From an uncultured Pseudoalteromonas sp. (GTDB taxonomy: Bacteria; Pseudomonadota; Gammaproteobacteria; Enterobacterales; Alteromonadaceae), in NCBI GenBank assembly GCA_947493455.1, contig CANLRB010000004.1, positions 62,001-126,000 of the forward strand: DNA of 64,000 nt. Direction: 5' to 3'. Positions 18,350-28,222 of this stretch are shown piece by piece; the stretch's first letter is position 1, and each line of letters opens with the position of its first letter. The position numbers were made by a program, and so were the translations under genes. The notes beneath the pieces are model-generated. The model was not told where the DNA came from, searched no databases, and saw only the letters and a program-made list of their open reading frames with translations.

Positions 18350-18974
18350 TATGAGTCCTATCATAGTTAGAAAATTCTATGAGTTTTCTAACTCTGTTCG
18401 AGTAGTAATTCGAAGGCCAATTAACAATGCCCTCCTCCCTCAAAACTTATTTCACTTATATTCAAGCAAGCATGTCTAAGTTTGTGAAAAAAGTACTGCT
18501 GAGATGGCTTTTGCACAAGTTAAAGCTTATTAAAAGTTCTTAAACATCCTAAAACCAGCTTTCTTAATTAAATTAAATATCTGTTTTTATTAAAAAATCA
18601 AAATTAGCTAGAACACTTTACGATATGCCAAGTTTCATACTAACTACTATTAATTTGTCTATTCAAAAACGTGATAAAGTAAGTGAAAACAATTTTATAT
18701 TGCGAGTTTAAGAATGAATAAGCAAAGATTTTTTATAATTTTTGAGTCATGGGAGAGTTTATTTTAGCTGCAATCAATGTGCTGTGAGAAACCACAAATC
18801 AAACATCAAACATCAAACATCAAACAGAATGGTAAATACATTAGATATAGGCAGGGTTGAGTCGCACTCTCAAAAACAGTGGCCGTTGTAAAACTATTCT
18901 TTTTAAAATCCCTTACGGCTCGAGCCTAAATTCAATTGATTGCTAAAAAGCAGAAAAGATATTTTTGAGACATT
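18350..18974. other. AT-rich intergenic region with no gene
   Basis: The stretch between the serine hydrolase start and the groEL terminator is AT-rich. I find no open frame with a ribosome binding site longer than about 20 codons. It holds a perfect heptamer array (listed separately) and presumably the promoter of the serine hydrolase. No RNA gene could be recognised. Confidence 0.6.
18798..18825. repeat. Tandem heptamer array, four perfect ATCAAAC units
   Basis: Four identical copies of ATCAAAC follow one another without interruption (28 bp). The array lies in the gene-poor region between groEL and the serine hydrolase gene, about 450 bp upstream of the latter's start. Perfect short tandem units are prone to slip in copy number; here no coding frame crosses them. 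Confidence 0.9.
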
Positions 18975-19010
18975 AAAAAAGCCTGCAAAACAGCGTTTTG
19001 CAGGCTTTTT
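18975..19010 (-). terminator. groEL terminator
   Basis: A GC-rich stem of 11 base pairs (GCCTGCAAAAC / GTTTTGCAGGC, three-base loop) is flanked by A-runs and T-runs. It lies 36 bp beyond the groEL stop and has the form of an intrinsic terminator readable on either strand. Confidence 0.9.
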
Positions 19011-19045
19011 ATCGAACTAACTTCGATGAAATGACTAAGCGCAGA

Positions 19046-20707
<1,662 letters not shown>

Positions 20708-20757
20708 TTAAATTCTTTCTTTACGGTTTATACGTTAATTAATATTTGGGTATCAGA

Positions 20758-21048
20758 TTATTCTACGATACCTAAGATGTCGCCTTCACTTAAGATAAGC
20801 ACTTCTTCACCGTCAATTTTTTCTGTTTTTGCGCCATAGCCTTCGCTAAAGATCACTTGATCGCCAACTTTAACTTCAAGTGGACGCACTTCACCGCTGT
20901 CCAATACGCGGCCATTACCTACAGCAATAACTTCACCACGAGTCGACTTTTCAGCCGCACTTCCAGTTAAAACGATACCGCCAGCAGATTTAGACTCTAC
21001 TTCTTTTCTTTTAATGATGACGCGATCATGTAGTGGACGAATACTCAT
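20758..21048 (-). CDS. groES: Co-chaperonin GroES (Hsp10)
   Basis: GroES caps the GroEL cavity. The product is 96 residues, beginning [14 protein letters not shown], with the mobile loop ([21 protein letters not shown]) and ending [11 protein letters not shown], all typical. I start at 21048, where CAGGAGAT lies just upstream, rather than at an ATG ten codons earlier. It is the first gene of the groESL operon. Confidence 0.98.
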   Translation of the reverse strand: MSIRPLHDRVIIKRKEVESKSAGGIVLTGSAAEKSTRGEVIAVGNGRVLDSGEVRPLEVKVGDQVIFSEGYGAKTEKIDGEEVLILSEGDILGIVE

Positions 21049-21095
21049 TTGATTATCTCCTGAGATAAATAGATGCAATTTTTTAGTTTCTTAAG

Positions 21096-21123
21096 AAATG
21101 GGGATACTTTTACTATGTTCAAG
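21096..21123 (-). promoter_or_regulatory. Sigma-32 (heat-shock) promoter of groESL
   Basis: On the minus strand, CTTGAAC and CCCCATTT are separated by 13 bases, a near-perfect match to the RpoH consensus (CTTGAAA, spacer 11-16, CCCCATNT). It lies about 50 bp upstream of the groES start. No CIRCE inverted repeat is visible, so control is probably by sigma-32 alone, as in E. coli. Confidence 0.9.
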
Positions 21124-21141
21124 CCCATTTTTTAACTTTTT

Positions 21142-21648
21142 TTAATCTTTACGCTCGTATTCACCATCTAGGGTTGTTGGCCCTTGTTGATGAGTCGATT
21201 GTTGATCAACCTGAGACTGTCCCTGTTGTGTTGATTGCGAGTGCATATGGCTTGAATAAAAGAACGCACCGCCTTGTTGTGGCTGCTGCATTTTAACCTG
21301 TGCTTGCGCCATAATGTTTTTTGCCAATTTTTTACGGATCATCGGCGTTAATAAAGCAAAACCAATTAAATCAGTCATAATGCCTGGCGTAAGTAACAAA
21401 ACGCCGGCGATAATCACACACAGTCCGGCAAAGAGTTCTTGTGCCGGCATTTGCCCTTGTGCCATTTCAAGTTGTACATTTCTAAGTGCGTCAGTGCCTT
21501 GTTGTTTAACTAAACGCGCGCCCAAAAAGGCTGTTGCAATCACAAGTGCAATTGTGCTCCAGCCACCAATAACTTCACTGACTTGAATGAGCAATGCTAT
21601 TTCAATAATTGGAATAACGATAAATAGTAAAAAAAGTGCTTTAAACAT
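21142..21648 (-). CDS. fxsA: FxsA family membrane protein
   Basis: The 168-residue protein, started at ATG 21648 after GGGGAAG, has hydrophobic segments at about residues 3-19, 25-42 and 70-105. It carries the ARLVKQQGTDALRNVQLEMAQG segment characteristic of FxsA. The C-terminal tail is Gln/Ser-rich and cytoplasmic. In E. coli, overproduction of FxsA relieves phage T7 exclusion by F-plasmid PifA; its normal role is unknown. It sits directly upstream of groESL on the same strand, an arrangement also common in relatives, but groESL has its own heat-shock promoter. Confidence 0.92.
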   Translation of the reverse strand: MFKALFLLFIVIPIIEIALLIQVSEVIGGWSTIALVIATAFLGARLVKQQGTDALRNVQLEMAQGQMPAQELFAGLCVIIAGVLLLTPGIMTDLIGFALLTPMIRKKLAKNIMAQAQVKMQQPQQGGAFFYSSHMHSQSTQQGQSQVDQQSTHQQGPTTLDGEYERKD

Positions 21649-21938
21649 GATACTTCCCCACAAGCGTGTTGATCTTGACAGTGCGACTGCGCGTATCTAT
21701 TCGCCAAACTAATCGCGGCGCCTAATTCAAATCAAATGTTATTGATTCGAATTATAAATGAAGAGCGCTTAATACATTCTGAATAACAACACACTTCAAT
21801 AATAGTGAAAGATTAATGGGGGCGAACGGGTCTTAATTCAAGCACCACGATGTAAGCAAATATTTTACACCGACTTTTACTGAATCTTATGCCCAATTAG
21901 GGTATAAACAATTGTTAACTTATATAATTAGGGCCTTT

Positions 21939-22256
21939 ATGACACCTTATCGCCTTGTTTTTACAACCTGCGCCAATCAACACGATGCGCAGCAATTAGC
22001 AAACGAGCTAGTTACTAATAAACTTGCCGCTTGCGTCAACCTTCTTCCCAAAATTGAGTCTATTTATATGTGGCAAGGAAAGCTTGAACAAGGCAGTGAA
22101 AGCAAGTTAATAATCAAAACACATGCTAATAAAGTAGAAGAGGTTATGACAAAAATAAAGCAACGCCACAGTTACGATACACCTGAAATTCAGGTGGTCG
22201 AAGTAACAAGTGGCAATACTGACTATTTTAACTGGATGGACGAGGTACTGAACTAA
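21939..22256 (+). CDS. cutA: Divalent cation tolerance protein CutA
   Basis: CutA is a small trimeric ferredoxin-like protein linked to metal tolerance. From ATG 21939 (AGGGC upstream) the product is 105 residues. It contains the family hallmarks NKLAACVNLLPKIESIYMWQGKLE, then ESKLIIKT and TPEIQVVEV. Its stop overlaps the dsbD start (TAATG), as in E. coli where cutA and dsbD are adjacent. Confidence 0.95.
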   Translation: MTPYRLVFTTCANQHDAQQLANELVTNKLAACVNLLPKIESIYMWQGKLEQGSESKLIIKTHANKVEEVMTKIKQRHSYDTPEIQVVEVTSGNTDYFNWMDEVLN

Positions 22257-24055
22257 TGCGTGCTTTGATATTTATTTTGTTGTTTGTTTTAGCACCATTT
22301 CATGCACTTGCAAACAATACAACCTTAAATGATTTACTCTCAACTAAGCAGCCACAGTTTTTAAAAGTAGACGAAGCATTTCAAGTTGATTTTGATCAAC
22401 AAGGTGGCACCCTATTTGTAGGTTGGGATATTGCGCCGGGCTACTACTTATATAAAGAAAAACTAGAGTTTATTGCCAAAGGTGCGCAAATAACACCGCC
22501 GGACCTACCACAAGGCACAGATCACGAAGACGAATTTTTTGGTAAAACGCAGGTCTATTTCGATCAGCTAACGACAATTTCTAAATTAAAAAATATTACT
22601 GAAAATGCCGTAGTCAAAGTACGCTACCAAGGCTGCGCTGAAGCTGGGCTGTGCTATCCACCTGAAATAATCGAAATCCCGCTGACCGCCTATGCACAAG
22701 CAAGCGGTCAAACAAACACACCAAGCGAATCGCAAAGCGCGACTGACCGTGAACAAAAAAGTGCAAATCCTGCCATTGCTGATGACTCGTTGACTGCTAA
22801 ATTATTACAACAAGATATTTTTACTAATTTGGCTATTTTCTTCGCGCTTGGATTAACACTAGCCTTTACACCTTGTGTATTTCCAATGTTCCCTATTTTA
22901 TCAAGCTTAATCGCCGGACAAGGCCAGCTTTCAACAAAACGTGCATTTAGCTTATCGTTTGTCTATGTACAAGGCATGGCAATTACTTACGCCATGTTAG
23001 GGTTAGTCGTTGCGGCGCTTGGTGGACAAGTGCAAGGCTATATTCAACACCCTGCCGTGCTGATCAGCTTTAGTATCTTATTTGTCGTGTTAGCTTTATC
23101 AATGTTTGGGTTATACGAATTCAAATTACCGCAATCTTGGATGACTAAATTAACTCAGGTATCAAACCAGCAAAAATCGGGCAACTATACAGGGGTCTTT
23201 TTGATGGGGGTGCTATCAGGGTTAATCGCATCACCTTGTACAACCGCGCCATTATCGGCAGCACTACTTTATGTGGCTCAAAGCGGCGACTACTTTGTTG
23301 GTGGTATTACCTTATATGTATTGAGCTTAGGTATGGGTGTACCACTGTTATTAATGGGCACATCAGGCGGCAAACTACTACCTAAAGCTGGCGCTTGGAT
23401 GGAACAAGTGAAAGTGATTTTTGGCTTTGTTATGCTGGTAGTGCCACTTGTTTTACTAGAACGTATTCTTGATTGGCAAACAATTGTGCTGCTCGGCTCA
23501 GCACTTGCAATGGTAACCGGTATTTACCTTTATTATTGGCAAACCCTGACAACCAATAACAAGGCGAAAACGTCGCTGTGGTTTGTTGCCCTGCTACTCG
23601 TACTATTTGGGTTCAATAATATTAAAGAAAGCTTATCGCCAACACCTGTGCAAACAGTTGCAGCAGTTCAAACTAACACGAGTAATGAATTTGTATTTGT
23701 TAAAAACCTCGATGAGCTCAATATCGAAATCGAAAAAGCCGCGGCTAATAACAAATTAGTCATGCTCGACTTATATGCCGATTGGTGTGTTGCCTGTAAG
23801 GAGTTTGAACATAAAACTTTTCCAGCGCCTGAGGTGCAAAGCGCATTTTCAGACTACGTGCTGATTCAAGCAGATTTAACCGAGTCAAACGACGTCACTA
23901 TTTCGTTTATGGAAACCTATGATGTATTTGGCTTACCGACTATTTTGTTTTTTGACCGCAACGGCAATGAACTCAGCAGCAAACGTGTTACGGGCTTTCA
24001 AAAAGCCGAGCAATTTGCAGCACATTTAACCGCGATATCCAAATCTCACCCATAA
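22256..24055 (+). CDS. dsbD: Thiol:disulfide interchange protein DsbD
   Basis: DsbD carries electrons from cytoplasmic thioredoxin across the inner membrane to DsbC, DsbG and CcmG. The 599-residue protein has a signal peptide, then an N-terminal alpha domain with its two cysteines (GCAEAGLCYPPE). A membrane domain of about eight helices follows, with the redox pair in FTPCVFPMFP and ASPCTTAPLS. It ends with a thioredoxin domain with WCVACKEFE. All six conserved cysteines are present. It overlaps cutA by one base pair. It would supply reducing power to the two periplasmic thiol proteins of the peptide locus as well (inference). Confidence 0.96.
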   Translation: MRALIFILLFVLAPFHALANNTTLNDLLSTKQPQFLKVDEAFQVDFDQQGGTLFVGWDIAPGYYLYKEKLEFIAKGAQITPPDLPQGTDHEDEFFGKTQVYFDQLTTISKLKNITENAVVKVRYQGCAEAGLCYPPEIIEIPLTAYAQASGQTNTPSESQSATDREQKSANPAIADDSLTAKLLQQDIFTNLAIFFALGLTLAFTPCVFPMFPILSSLIAGQGQLSTKRAFSLSFVYVQGMAITYAMLGLVVAALGGQVQGYIQHPAVLISFSILFVVLALSMFGLYEFKLPQSWMTKLTQVSNQQKSGNYTGVFLMGVLSGLIASPCTTAPLSAALLYVAQSGDYFVGGITLYVLSLGMGVPLLLMGTSGGKLLPKAGAWMEQVKVIFGFVMLVVPLVLLERILDWQTIVLLGSALAMVTGIYLYYWQTLTTNNKAKTSLWFVALLLVLFGFNNIKESLSPTPVQTVAAVQTNTSNEFVFVKNLDELNIEIEKAAANNKLVMLDLYADWCVACKEFEHKTFPAPEVQSAFSDYVLIQADLTESNDVTISFMETYDVFGLPTILFFDRNGNELSSKRVTGFQKAEQFAAHLTAISKSHP

Positions 24056-24256
24056 AATTTTGGCCAGTCACTGCTTTTTTATAAAAATGTAGTGACTGGC
24101 TGATTAGACCAGTATTTTGCTGCTAATTTCTTCGAACTGTCTATAATAGAACGCTATCGTGAGATAAAGTTGCATTCTTACGCTTTGAAGGTTAAGTTTT
24201 CTTTAGAGTTTATTAGAAAAGCGACTTACGCACAGTTTAAAGGAAATTCACGAACA

Positions 24257-24709
24257 ATGACTGCAAAATTAAATATTTTAGTTATAAATGGCCCAAACTT
24301 AAACATGTTGGGAAAACGCGAACCTGAAATATACGGCGCGCAAACATTAGCTGAAATAATGCAGGAACTTGTCACTTACGCCGGTTCACTTAATTTGAGC
24401 GTAAGCCACTTTCAAAGTAACAGTGAAGCTGAGCTAATAAATAAAATTCATTCAGCGTTTGGCCAGGTTGACCATATTATTATCAATCCTGCAGCCTACA
24501 CCCACACCAGTGTGGCACTGCGAGATGCTTTGTTAAGTGTTGCGATTCCTTTTACTGAAGTGCATCTCTCAAACGTACATAAAAGAGAACCGTTTCGCCA
24601 CCACTCATATTTTAGTGATGTTGCACAGGCGGTTCTTTGCGGATTTGGCGCACACGGGTACAAGATGGCAATAAATGCCATAGCTCACTCGGTGCAAGAC
24701 ACACATTAA
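24257..24709 (+). CDS. aroQ: 3-dehydroquinate dehydratase, type II
   Basis: AroQ catalyses the third shikimate-pathway step, 3-dehydroquinate to 3-dehydroshikimate. From ATG 24257 the product is 150 residues, the normal type II size; AAAGGA precedes it, and a longer frame upstream lacks family similarity. Motifs [17 protein letters not shown] (with the catalytic tyrosine), [28 protein letters not shown] and [17 protein letters not shown] are all present. It lies 27 bp upstream of accB, an arrangement shared by many gammaproteobacteria. Confidence 0.97.
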   Translation: MTAKLNILVINGPNLNMLGKREPEIYGAQTLAEIMQELVTYAGSLNLSVSHFQSNSEAELINKIHSAFGQVDHIIINPAAYTHTSVALRDALLSVAIPFTEVHLSNVHKREPFRHHSYFSDVAQAVLCGFGAHGYKMAINAIAHSVQDTH

Positions 24710-24736
24710 TCATAATTATAGAAGGCGGGCCACTCG

Positions 24737-25198
24737 ATGGACATTCGCAAAATCAAAAAGCTAATTGAACTTGTTGAAGAATCAGGTATTGCAGAGTTAG
24801 AAATCACTGAAGGTGAAGAGTCAGTACGTATTAATCGTCACAGTTCTGCTCCAGTAATGGCAGCACCTGCTCAATACGCAGCAGCACCTGCGCCAGTTGC
24901 AGCACCAGCAGCGGCTCCAGTTGCTGACGCACCAGCTGCAGACGCAGCGCCTGCAGTTGCTTCGGGTCATCAAGTAAAATCTCCTATGGTTGGTACTTTC
25001 TACAGCGCAGCATCACCTGATACGCCTGCATACGTAGAAGTAGGCTCTAAAGTAAACGTTGGCGATACACTATGTATTGTTGAAGCGATGAAAATGATGA
25101 ACCAAATTGAAGCTGATAAAGCGGGTGTTGTAAAAGCTATTTTAGTTGATAACGAAGAGCCTGTTGAATTCGATCAACCACTATTCATCATTGAATAA
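24737..25198 (+). CDS. accB: Biotin carboxyl carrier protein of acetyl-CoA carboxylase
   Basis: AccB carries biotin between AccC and the AccAD carboxyltransferase in fatty-acid synthesis. The 153-residue protein begins [17 protein letters not shown], has an Ala/Pro-rich linker at about residues 38-75, and ends with the biotinyl domain. The biotinylation motif is [11 protein letters not shown]. It is followed by accC after 20 bp, the conserved accBC operon. Confidence 0.98.
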   Translation: MDIRKIKKLIELVEESGIAELEITEGEESVRINRHSSAPVMAAPAQYAAAPAPVAAPAAAPVADAPAADAAPAVASGHQVKSPMVGTFYSAASPDTPAYVEVGSKVNVGDTLCIVEAMKMMNQIEADKAGVVKAILVDNEEPVEFDQPLFIIE

Positions 25199-25218
25199 TA
25201 CAGTAGAAGGCAAACGCT

Positions 25219-26562
25219 ATGTTAGATAAAGTTGTTATCGCGAACCGAGGTGAAATTGCACTTCGTATTTTGCGTGCCTGTAAAGAGCTCGGTATTAAAA
25301 CCGTTGCTGTTCACTCTACTGCTGACAAAGATTTAAAACACGTACTACTCGCAGATGAAACCATGTGTATTGGTAAACCTGCAGCAGCAGAGAGCTACTT
25401 AAATGTTCCTCGCTTAATTGCTGCGGCGGAAGTAACTGATGCAGTTGCAATCCACCCAGGTTACGGTTTCTTGTCAGAAAACGCTGATTTTGCTGACCAA
25501 GTTGAGCAAAGTGGTTTTATTTTCATAGGTCCAAAAGGCGATACAATTCGCATGATGGGTGACAAGGTTTCTGCAATTGACGCTATGCGTAAAGCCGGCG
25601 TTCCTTGTGTACCAGGTTCAGATGGCCCATTAACGGACGACAATGACCGCAACATTCAAATTGCAAAGCGCATTGGTTACCCTGTAATCATTAAAGCGGC
25701 TGGCGGCGGTGGTGGCCGTGGTATGCGTGTGGTACGCAGTGAAGAAGAATTAGTTGATTCAATTGCACTTACGCAAACTGAAGCAAAGCAGTTCTTTGGT
25801 AACGGTACGGTTTACATGGAAAAATTCCTTGAAAACCCACGTCACATTGAAGTACAAGTACTGGCTGACGGCCAAGGTAATGCGATTCACTTAGGTGAGC
25901 GTGACTGTTCAATGCAACGTCGTCACCAAAAAGTTGTTGAAGAAGCACCAGCACCAGGTATTACCGCTGAGATGCGTAAATTCATTGGTGAGCGCTGTAC
26001 ACGTGCATGTATCGAAATCGATTACCGCGGTGCGGGTACATTTGAATTCCTATATGAAAATGGCGAATTCTACTTCATCGAAATGAATACCCGTATTCAA
26101 GTAGAGCACCCTGTGACTGAGATGGTAACAGGTGTTGACTTGATTAAAGAGCAATTAAAAATTGCCGCAGGTCAACCGCTTTCAATTACACAAGATGACG
26201 TTGTCATTAAAGGCCACGCCATTGAATGCCGTATTAACGCTGAAGACCCTGACACCTTTATTCCATCACCGGGTAAAATCACACGTTTTCACCCAGCAGG
26301 TGGCTTAGGTATTCGTTGGGACAGTCATATTTATGCTGATTACTCAGTACCTCCTCATTATGATTCAATGATCGGTAAGTTAATCACTTATGGTGAGAAC
26401 CGTGATGTTGCAATTGCACGCGCTAAAAATGCACTCAATGAACTCGTCATTGATGGCATTAAAACAAACACGCCATTGCACCAAGAAATTATGGCTGATG
26501 AGCACTTCCAAAATGGTGGCACTAACATCCACTACTTAGAGAAGAAGCTTGGCATTGCTTAA
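25219..26562 (+). CDS. accC: Biotin carboxylase subunit of acetyl-CoA carboxylase
   Basis: AccC carboxylates the biotin on AccB using ATP and bicarbonate. The 447-residue product matches the E. coli length (449). It has the ATP-grasp fold with [14 protein letters not shown] (glycine-rich loop), [32 protein letters not shown] and the [16 protein letters not shown] catalytic region. It forms an operon with accB that ends at a strong terminator. Confidence 0.98.
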   Translation: MLDKVVIANRGEIALRILRACKELGIKTVAVHSTADKDLKHVLLADETMCIGKPAAAESYLNVPRLIAAAEVTDAVAIHPGYGFLSENADFADQVEQSGFIFIGPKGDTIRMMGDKVSAIDAMRKAGVPCVPGSDGPLTDDNDRNIQIAKRIGYPVIIKAAGGGGGRGMRVVRSEEELVDSIALTQTEAKQFFGNGTVYMEKFLENPRHIEVQVLADGQGNAIHLGERDCSMQRRHQKVVEEAPAPGITAEMRKFIGERCTRACIEIDYRGAGTFEFLYENGEFYFIEMNTRIQVEHPVTEMVTGVDLIKEQLKIAAGQPLSITQDDVVIKGHAIECRINAEDPDTFIPSPGKITRFHPAGGLGIRWDSHIYADYSVPPHYDSMIGKLITYGENRDVAIARAKNALNELVIDGIKTNTPLHQEIMADEHFQNGGTNIHYLEKKLGIA

Positions 26563-26594
26563 TTAATTGCTAGATACCAATTAAATCTAGGTTG

Positions 26595-26619
26595 AGCCAG
26601 CTTTTAGCTGGCTTTTTTT
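26595..26619 (+). terminator. accBC terminator
   Basis: The stem AGCCAGC / GCTGGCT with a five-base loop, followed by seven T residues, lies about 35 bp after the accC stop and has the form of an intrinsic terminator. Confidence 0.92.
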
Positions 26620-26769
26620 ATATGTTGAAACAGCCATTTTCACCAAAGTCCAAAGCAAAAAGTGAATCACTTATACAATCCTCGCCACGCACCAAAGAAG
26701 ATAACCCATCAGCAGTGACTAGATAATAGTCAAACAAGACCAAGTTAATGATTTTTTATGTATTCGCTA

Positions 26770-26798
26770 GTGACATTCGAGAGAAAACTTTTTATACT
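26770..26798 (+). promoter_or_regulatory. Promoter of the tRNA gene
   Basis: GTGACA and TATACT are separated by exactly 17 bases, about 55 bp upstream of the mature tRNA. The following CTCCCCCGC is a GC-rich discriminator, typical of stringently controlled stable-RNA promoters. Confidence 0.7.
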
Positions 26799-26851
26799 CT
26801 CCCCCGCTTATCGCTAATATATATTAGTTTCTTTTGGTAAGCTTTTAAGAT

Positions 26852-26928
26852 GGCCCTTTAGCTCAGTTGGTTAGAGCACCCGACTCATAATCGGTAGGTC
26901 CCGTGTTCAAGTCACGGAAGGGCCACCA
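26852..26928 (+). tRNA. tRNA with CAU anticodon, probably tRNA-Ile2 (lysidine-modified)
   Basis: A full 77-base cloverleaf can be drawn: acceptor GGCCCTT / AAGGGCC, D-loop AGCTCAGTTGGTTAGAGC, anticodon loop CTCATAA, T-arm CCGTG-TTCAAGT-CACGG and encoded CCA. The anticodon is CAT. The acceptor stem is close to E. coli tRNA-Ile2 (GGCCCCT / AGGGGCC) and unlike elongator tRNA-Met (GGCTACG), so I favour tRNA-Ile whose C34 is converted to lysidine by TilS. The first pair of the anticodon stem is a C-U mismatch. tRNA-Met cannot be excluded by eye. Confidence 0.9.
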
Positions 26929-27361
26929 TTTTTTCTTCATAATCAAGCACTTCACCTAAATACACTAATTCAAAAAGATAGTGTAACAGCCCATTTTATA
27001 TACAAAGTGTCACAATCAAGCGGCGTATCAGTCAATAGCTAATTTATTGTTTTTTAGTATAGGAGTAGTCAAGGTTTTTTCTAAACTCCATTTAGAGTTT
27101 TTCATTCGACTATCCCAAGTAGAACGTGTAATACCATAGGATTTACACATTTCAGAGATAGAGTTAAATTTATTATCTAGATGGTCATAAACTTCTTTAT
27201 TCCCAGCAATACGGTTGGTTAAAGCCTCTTCAATTGAAGCACCATAAGTTTGGAGGCGGGTTTACCGGTTCAATTACATTTCCATTTGGTGATGTTTATA
27301 TGAAGATTAAGAGTTACGCCATAATGGTTAACTCTTAATTTTTAGAGAAGAAAATTCAATA
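26929..27361. other. Junction between tRNA and accessory block
   Basis: No intact gene is present between the tRNA and the thioredoxin-like genes. The stretch is AT-rich and contains the pseudogene relic listed separately. At its right edge is a short plus-strand frame ending at 27340 that looks like the tail of another unrelated coding sequence. I see no duplicated tRNA 3' end on either side. Confidence 0.5.
27028..27263 (-). pseudogene. Relic of a repeat-containing helix-turn-helix-like protein
   Basis: A minus-strand frame of about 77 codons is open from 27263 to a TGA at 27028 but has no start codon and no ribosome site. It begins abruptly with RLQTYGASIEEALTNR, which looks like the end of one repeat. 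It continues with a complete one: a linker, then FNSISEMCKSYGITRSTWDSRM, then WSLEKTLTTP. The pattern (xSISExCxxYGIxRSTxxxRM...WSLEkaLTtP) recurs in tandem in proteins of phages, plasmids and integrative elements. I infer that the upstream part was lost and that the block beside the tRNA once belonged to a mobile element. Confidence 0.55.
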
Positions 27362-27763
27362 TTAATTAAAATTTGTTGACACTAAATTTAACTTGTCTTC
27401 AAGTAGTTTAATATCAAACCCCTCTATCATCGTTCCATTAATTACAATTAATGGAATCTTTTTAAGGTTATTTGTATTAAGCTTATCCTTAATTCCGGCT
27501 ACTTTTTCAATATCAACATTTGCATATTTTATGTCCCTTTCATTCAAATAAGACTTCAGAGCGGAACAGGCGCTGCACCATGATGCAGTATAAATCACTA
27601 TCCCAGAGTCATTATTTGGGAGCTCCCAATCTTTCACATTTATCGTAGATGGTAATACTGTTGCTCCTTGTTGATCATTATGTATGAAATTTAAAAATAA
27701 GTGAGTAACTAATACACTGGAAATAGCGATCAATATATACATGGTGAACTGTTTTACAGACAT
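27362..27763 (-). CDS. Membrane-anchored glutaredoxin-like protein (CSAC)
   Basis: From ATG 27763, which follows GGAGAAG and the stop of the preceding gene (TAAAATG), the product is 133 residues. Residues 6-25 form a membrane anchor, so the rest should face the periplasm. The redox domain has a strand ending IVIYTASW, the active site C63-S-A-C66, a helix, and the cis-proline motif KKIPLIVINGTMIEGFD with Pro104. This is the glutaredoxin arrangement, but the CSAC active site and the anchor are unusual. It ends the operon of the cysteine-rich peptide locus, so I infer a role in forming, checking or reducing disulfides of that peptide. Confidence 0.75.
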   Translation of the reverse strand: MSVKQFTMYILIAISSVLVTHLFLNFIHNDQQGATVLPSTINVKDWELPNNDSGIVIYTASWCSACSALKSYLNERDIKYANVDIEKVAGIKDKLNTNNLKKIPLIVINGTMIEGFDIKLLEDKLNLVSTNFN

Positions 27764-27764
27764 T

Positions 27765-28214
27765 TTACTTCTCCGAAACATCAATAGTATAAGTTTCATT
27801 GATTAAAGTTATCGAATTCATATTGACTGCCGAATTAGGCAGTTTTTCAAGTAGCTTATCCATGACTTTTTCTTGTTGACGACATGGTGGACATAAGCCA
27901 ATATCAGGTGAAATGGTGACAAAATAGACCGTAACTCCTTGGTCATTAAAATCTAAATCTTTTTTGATTAGAGACTTTAAGTTTTTTTTCATTTGCTCAG
28001 AATTGGCTAATGGGTCTTTAATCCTTAGTTTAGATAATATATTTGGAACATATTCATCAGCTTGGAAAATAAGCTCTTGTTTATCATTAAATATAATTAC
28101 TTGTGGTGCTGTATTTTTAACTTTGGTTTTAATTATTTGACGATGCGTAAACTCATAGTTTTCTGCAAAACAAATTGATGTAAATAAAGATATTAGTAAT
28201 AGTAGCTTTTTCAT
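27765..28214 (-). CDS. Exported thiol protein with CPPC motif near its C-terminus
   Basis: The 149-residue protein has a signal peptide (MKKLLLLISLFTSICFA). A strand VTVYFVTISPDIGL leads into C108-P-P-C111, followed by the helix RQQEKVMDKLLEKL and a strand (SITLIN). This is the first beta-alpha-beta of a thioredoxin fold, but only 38 residues follow the cysteines, too few for the second half of the fold; the cis-proline motif is missing. The first 90 residues are of no family I know. It sits between the permease and the CSAC protein, eight bases from the former. It is probably a periplasmic redox partner. Confidence 0.7.
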   Translation of the reverse strand: MKKLLLLISLFTSICFAENYEFTHRQIIKTKVKNTAPQVIIFNDKQELIFQADEYVPNILSKLRIKDPLANSEQMKKNLKSLIKKDLDFNDQGVTVYFVTISPDIGLCPPCRQQEKVMDKLLEKLPNSAVNMNSITLINETYTIDVSEK

Positions 28215-28222
28215 GAATTTCC

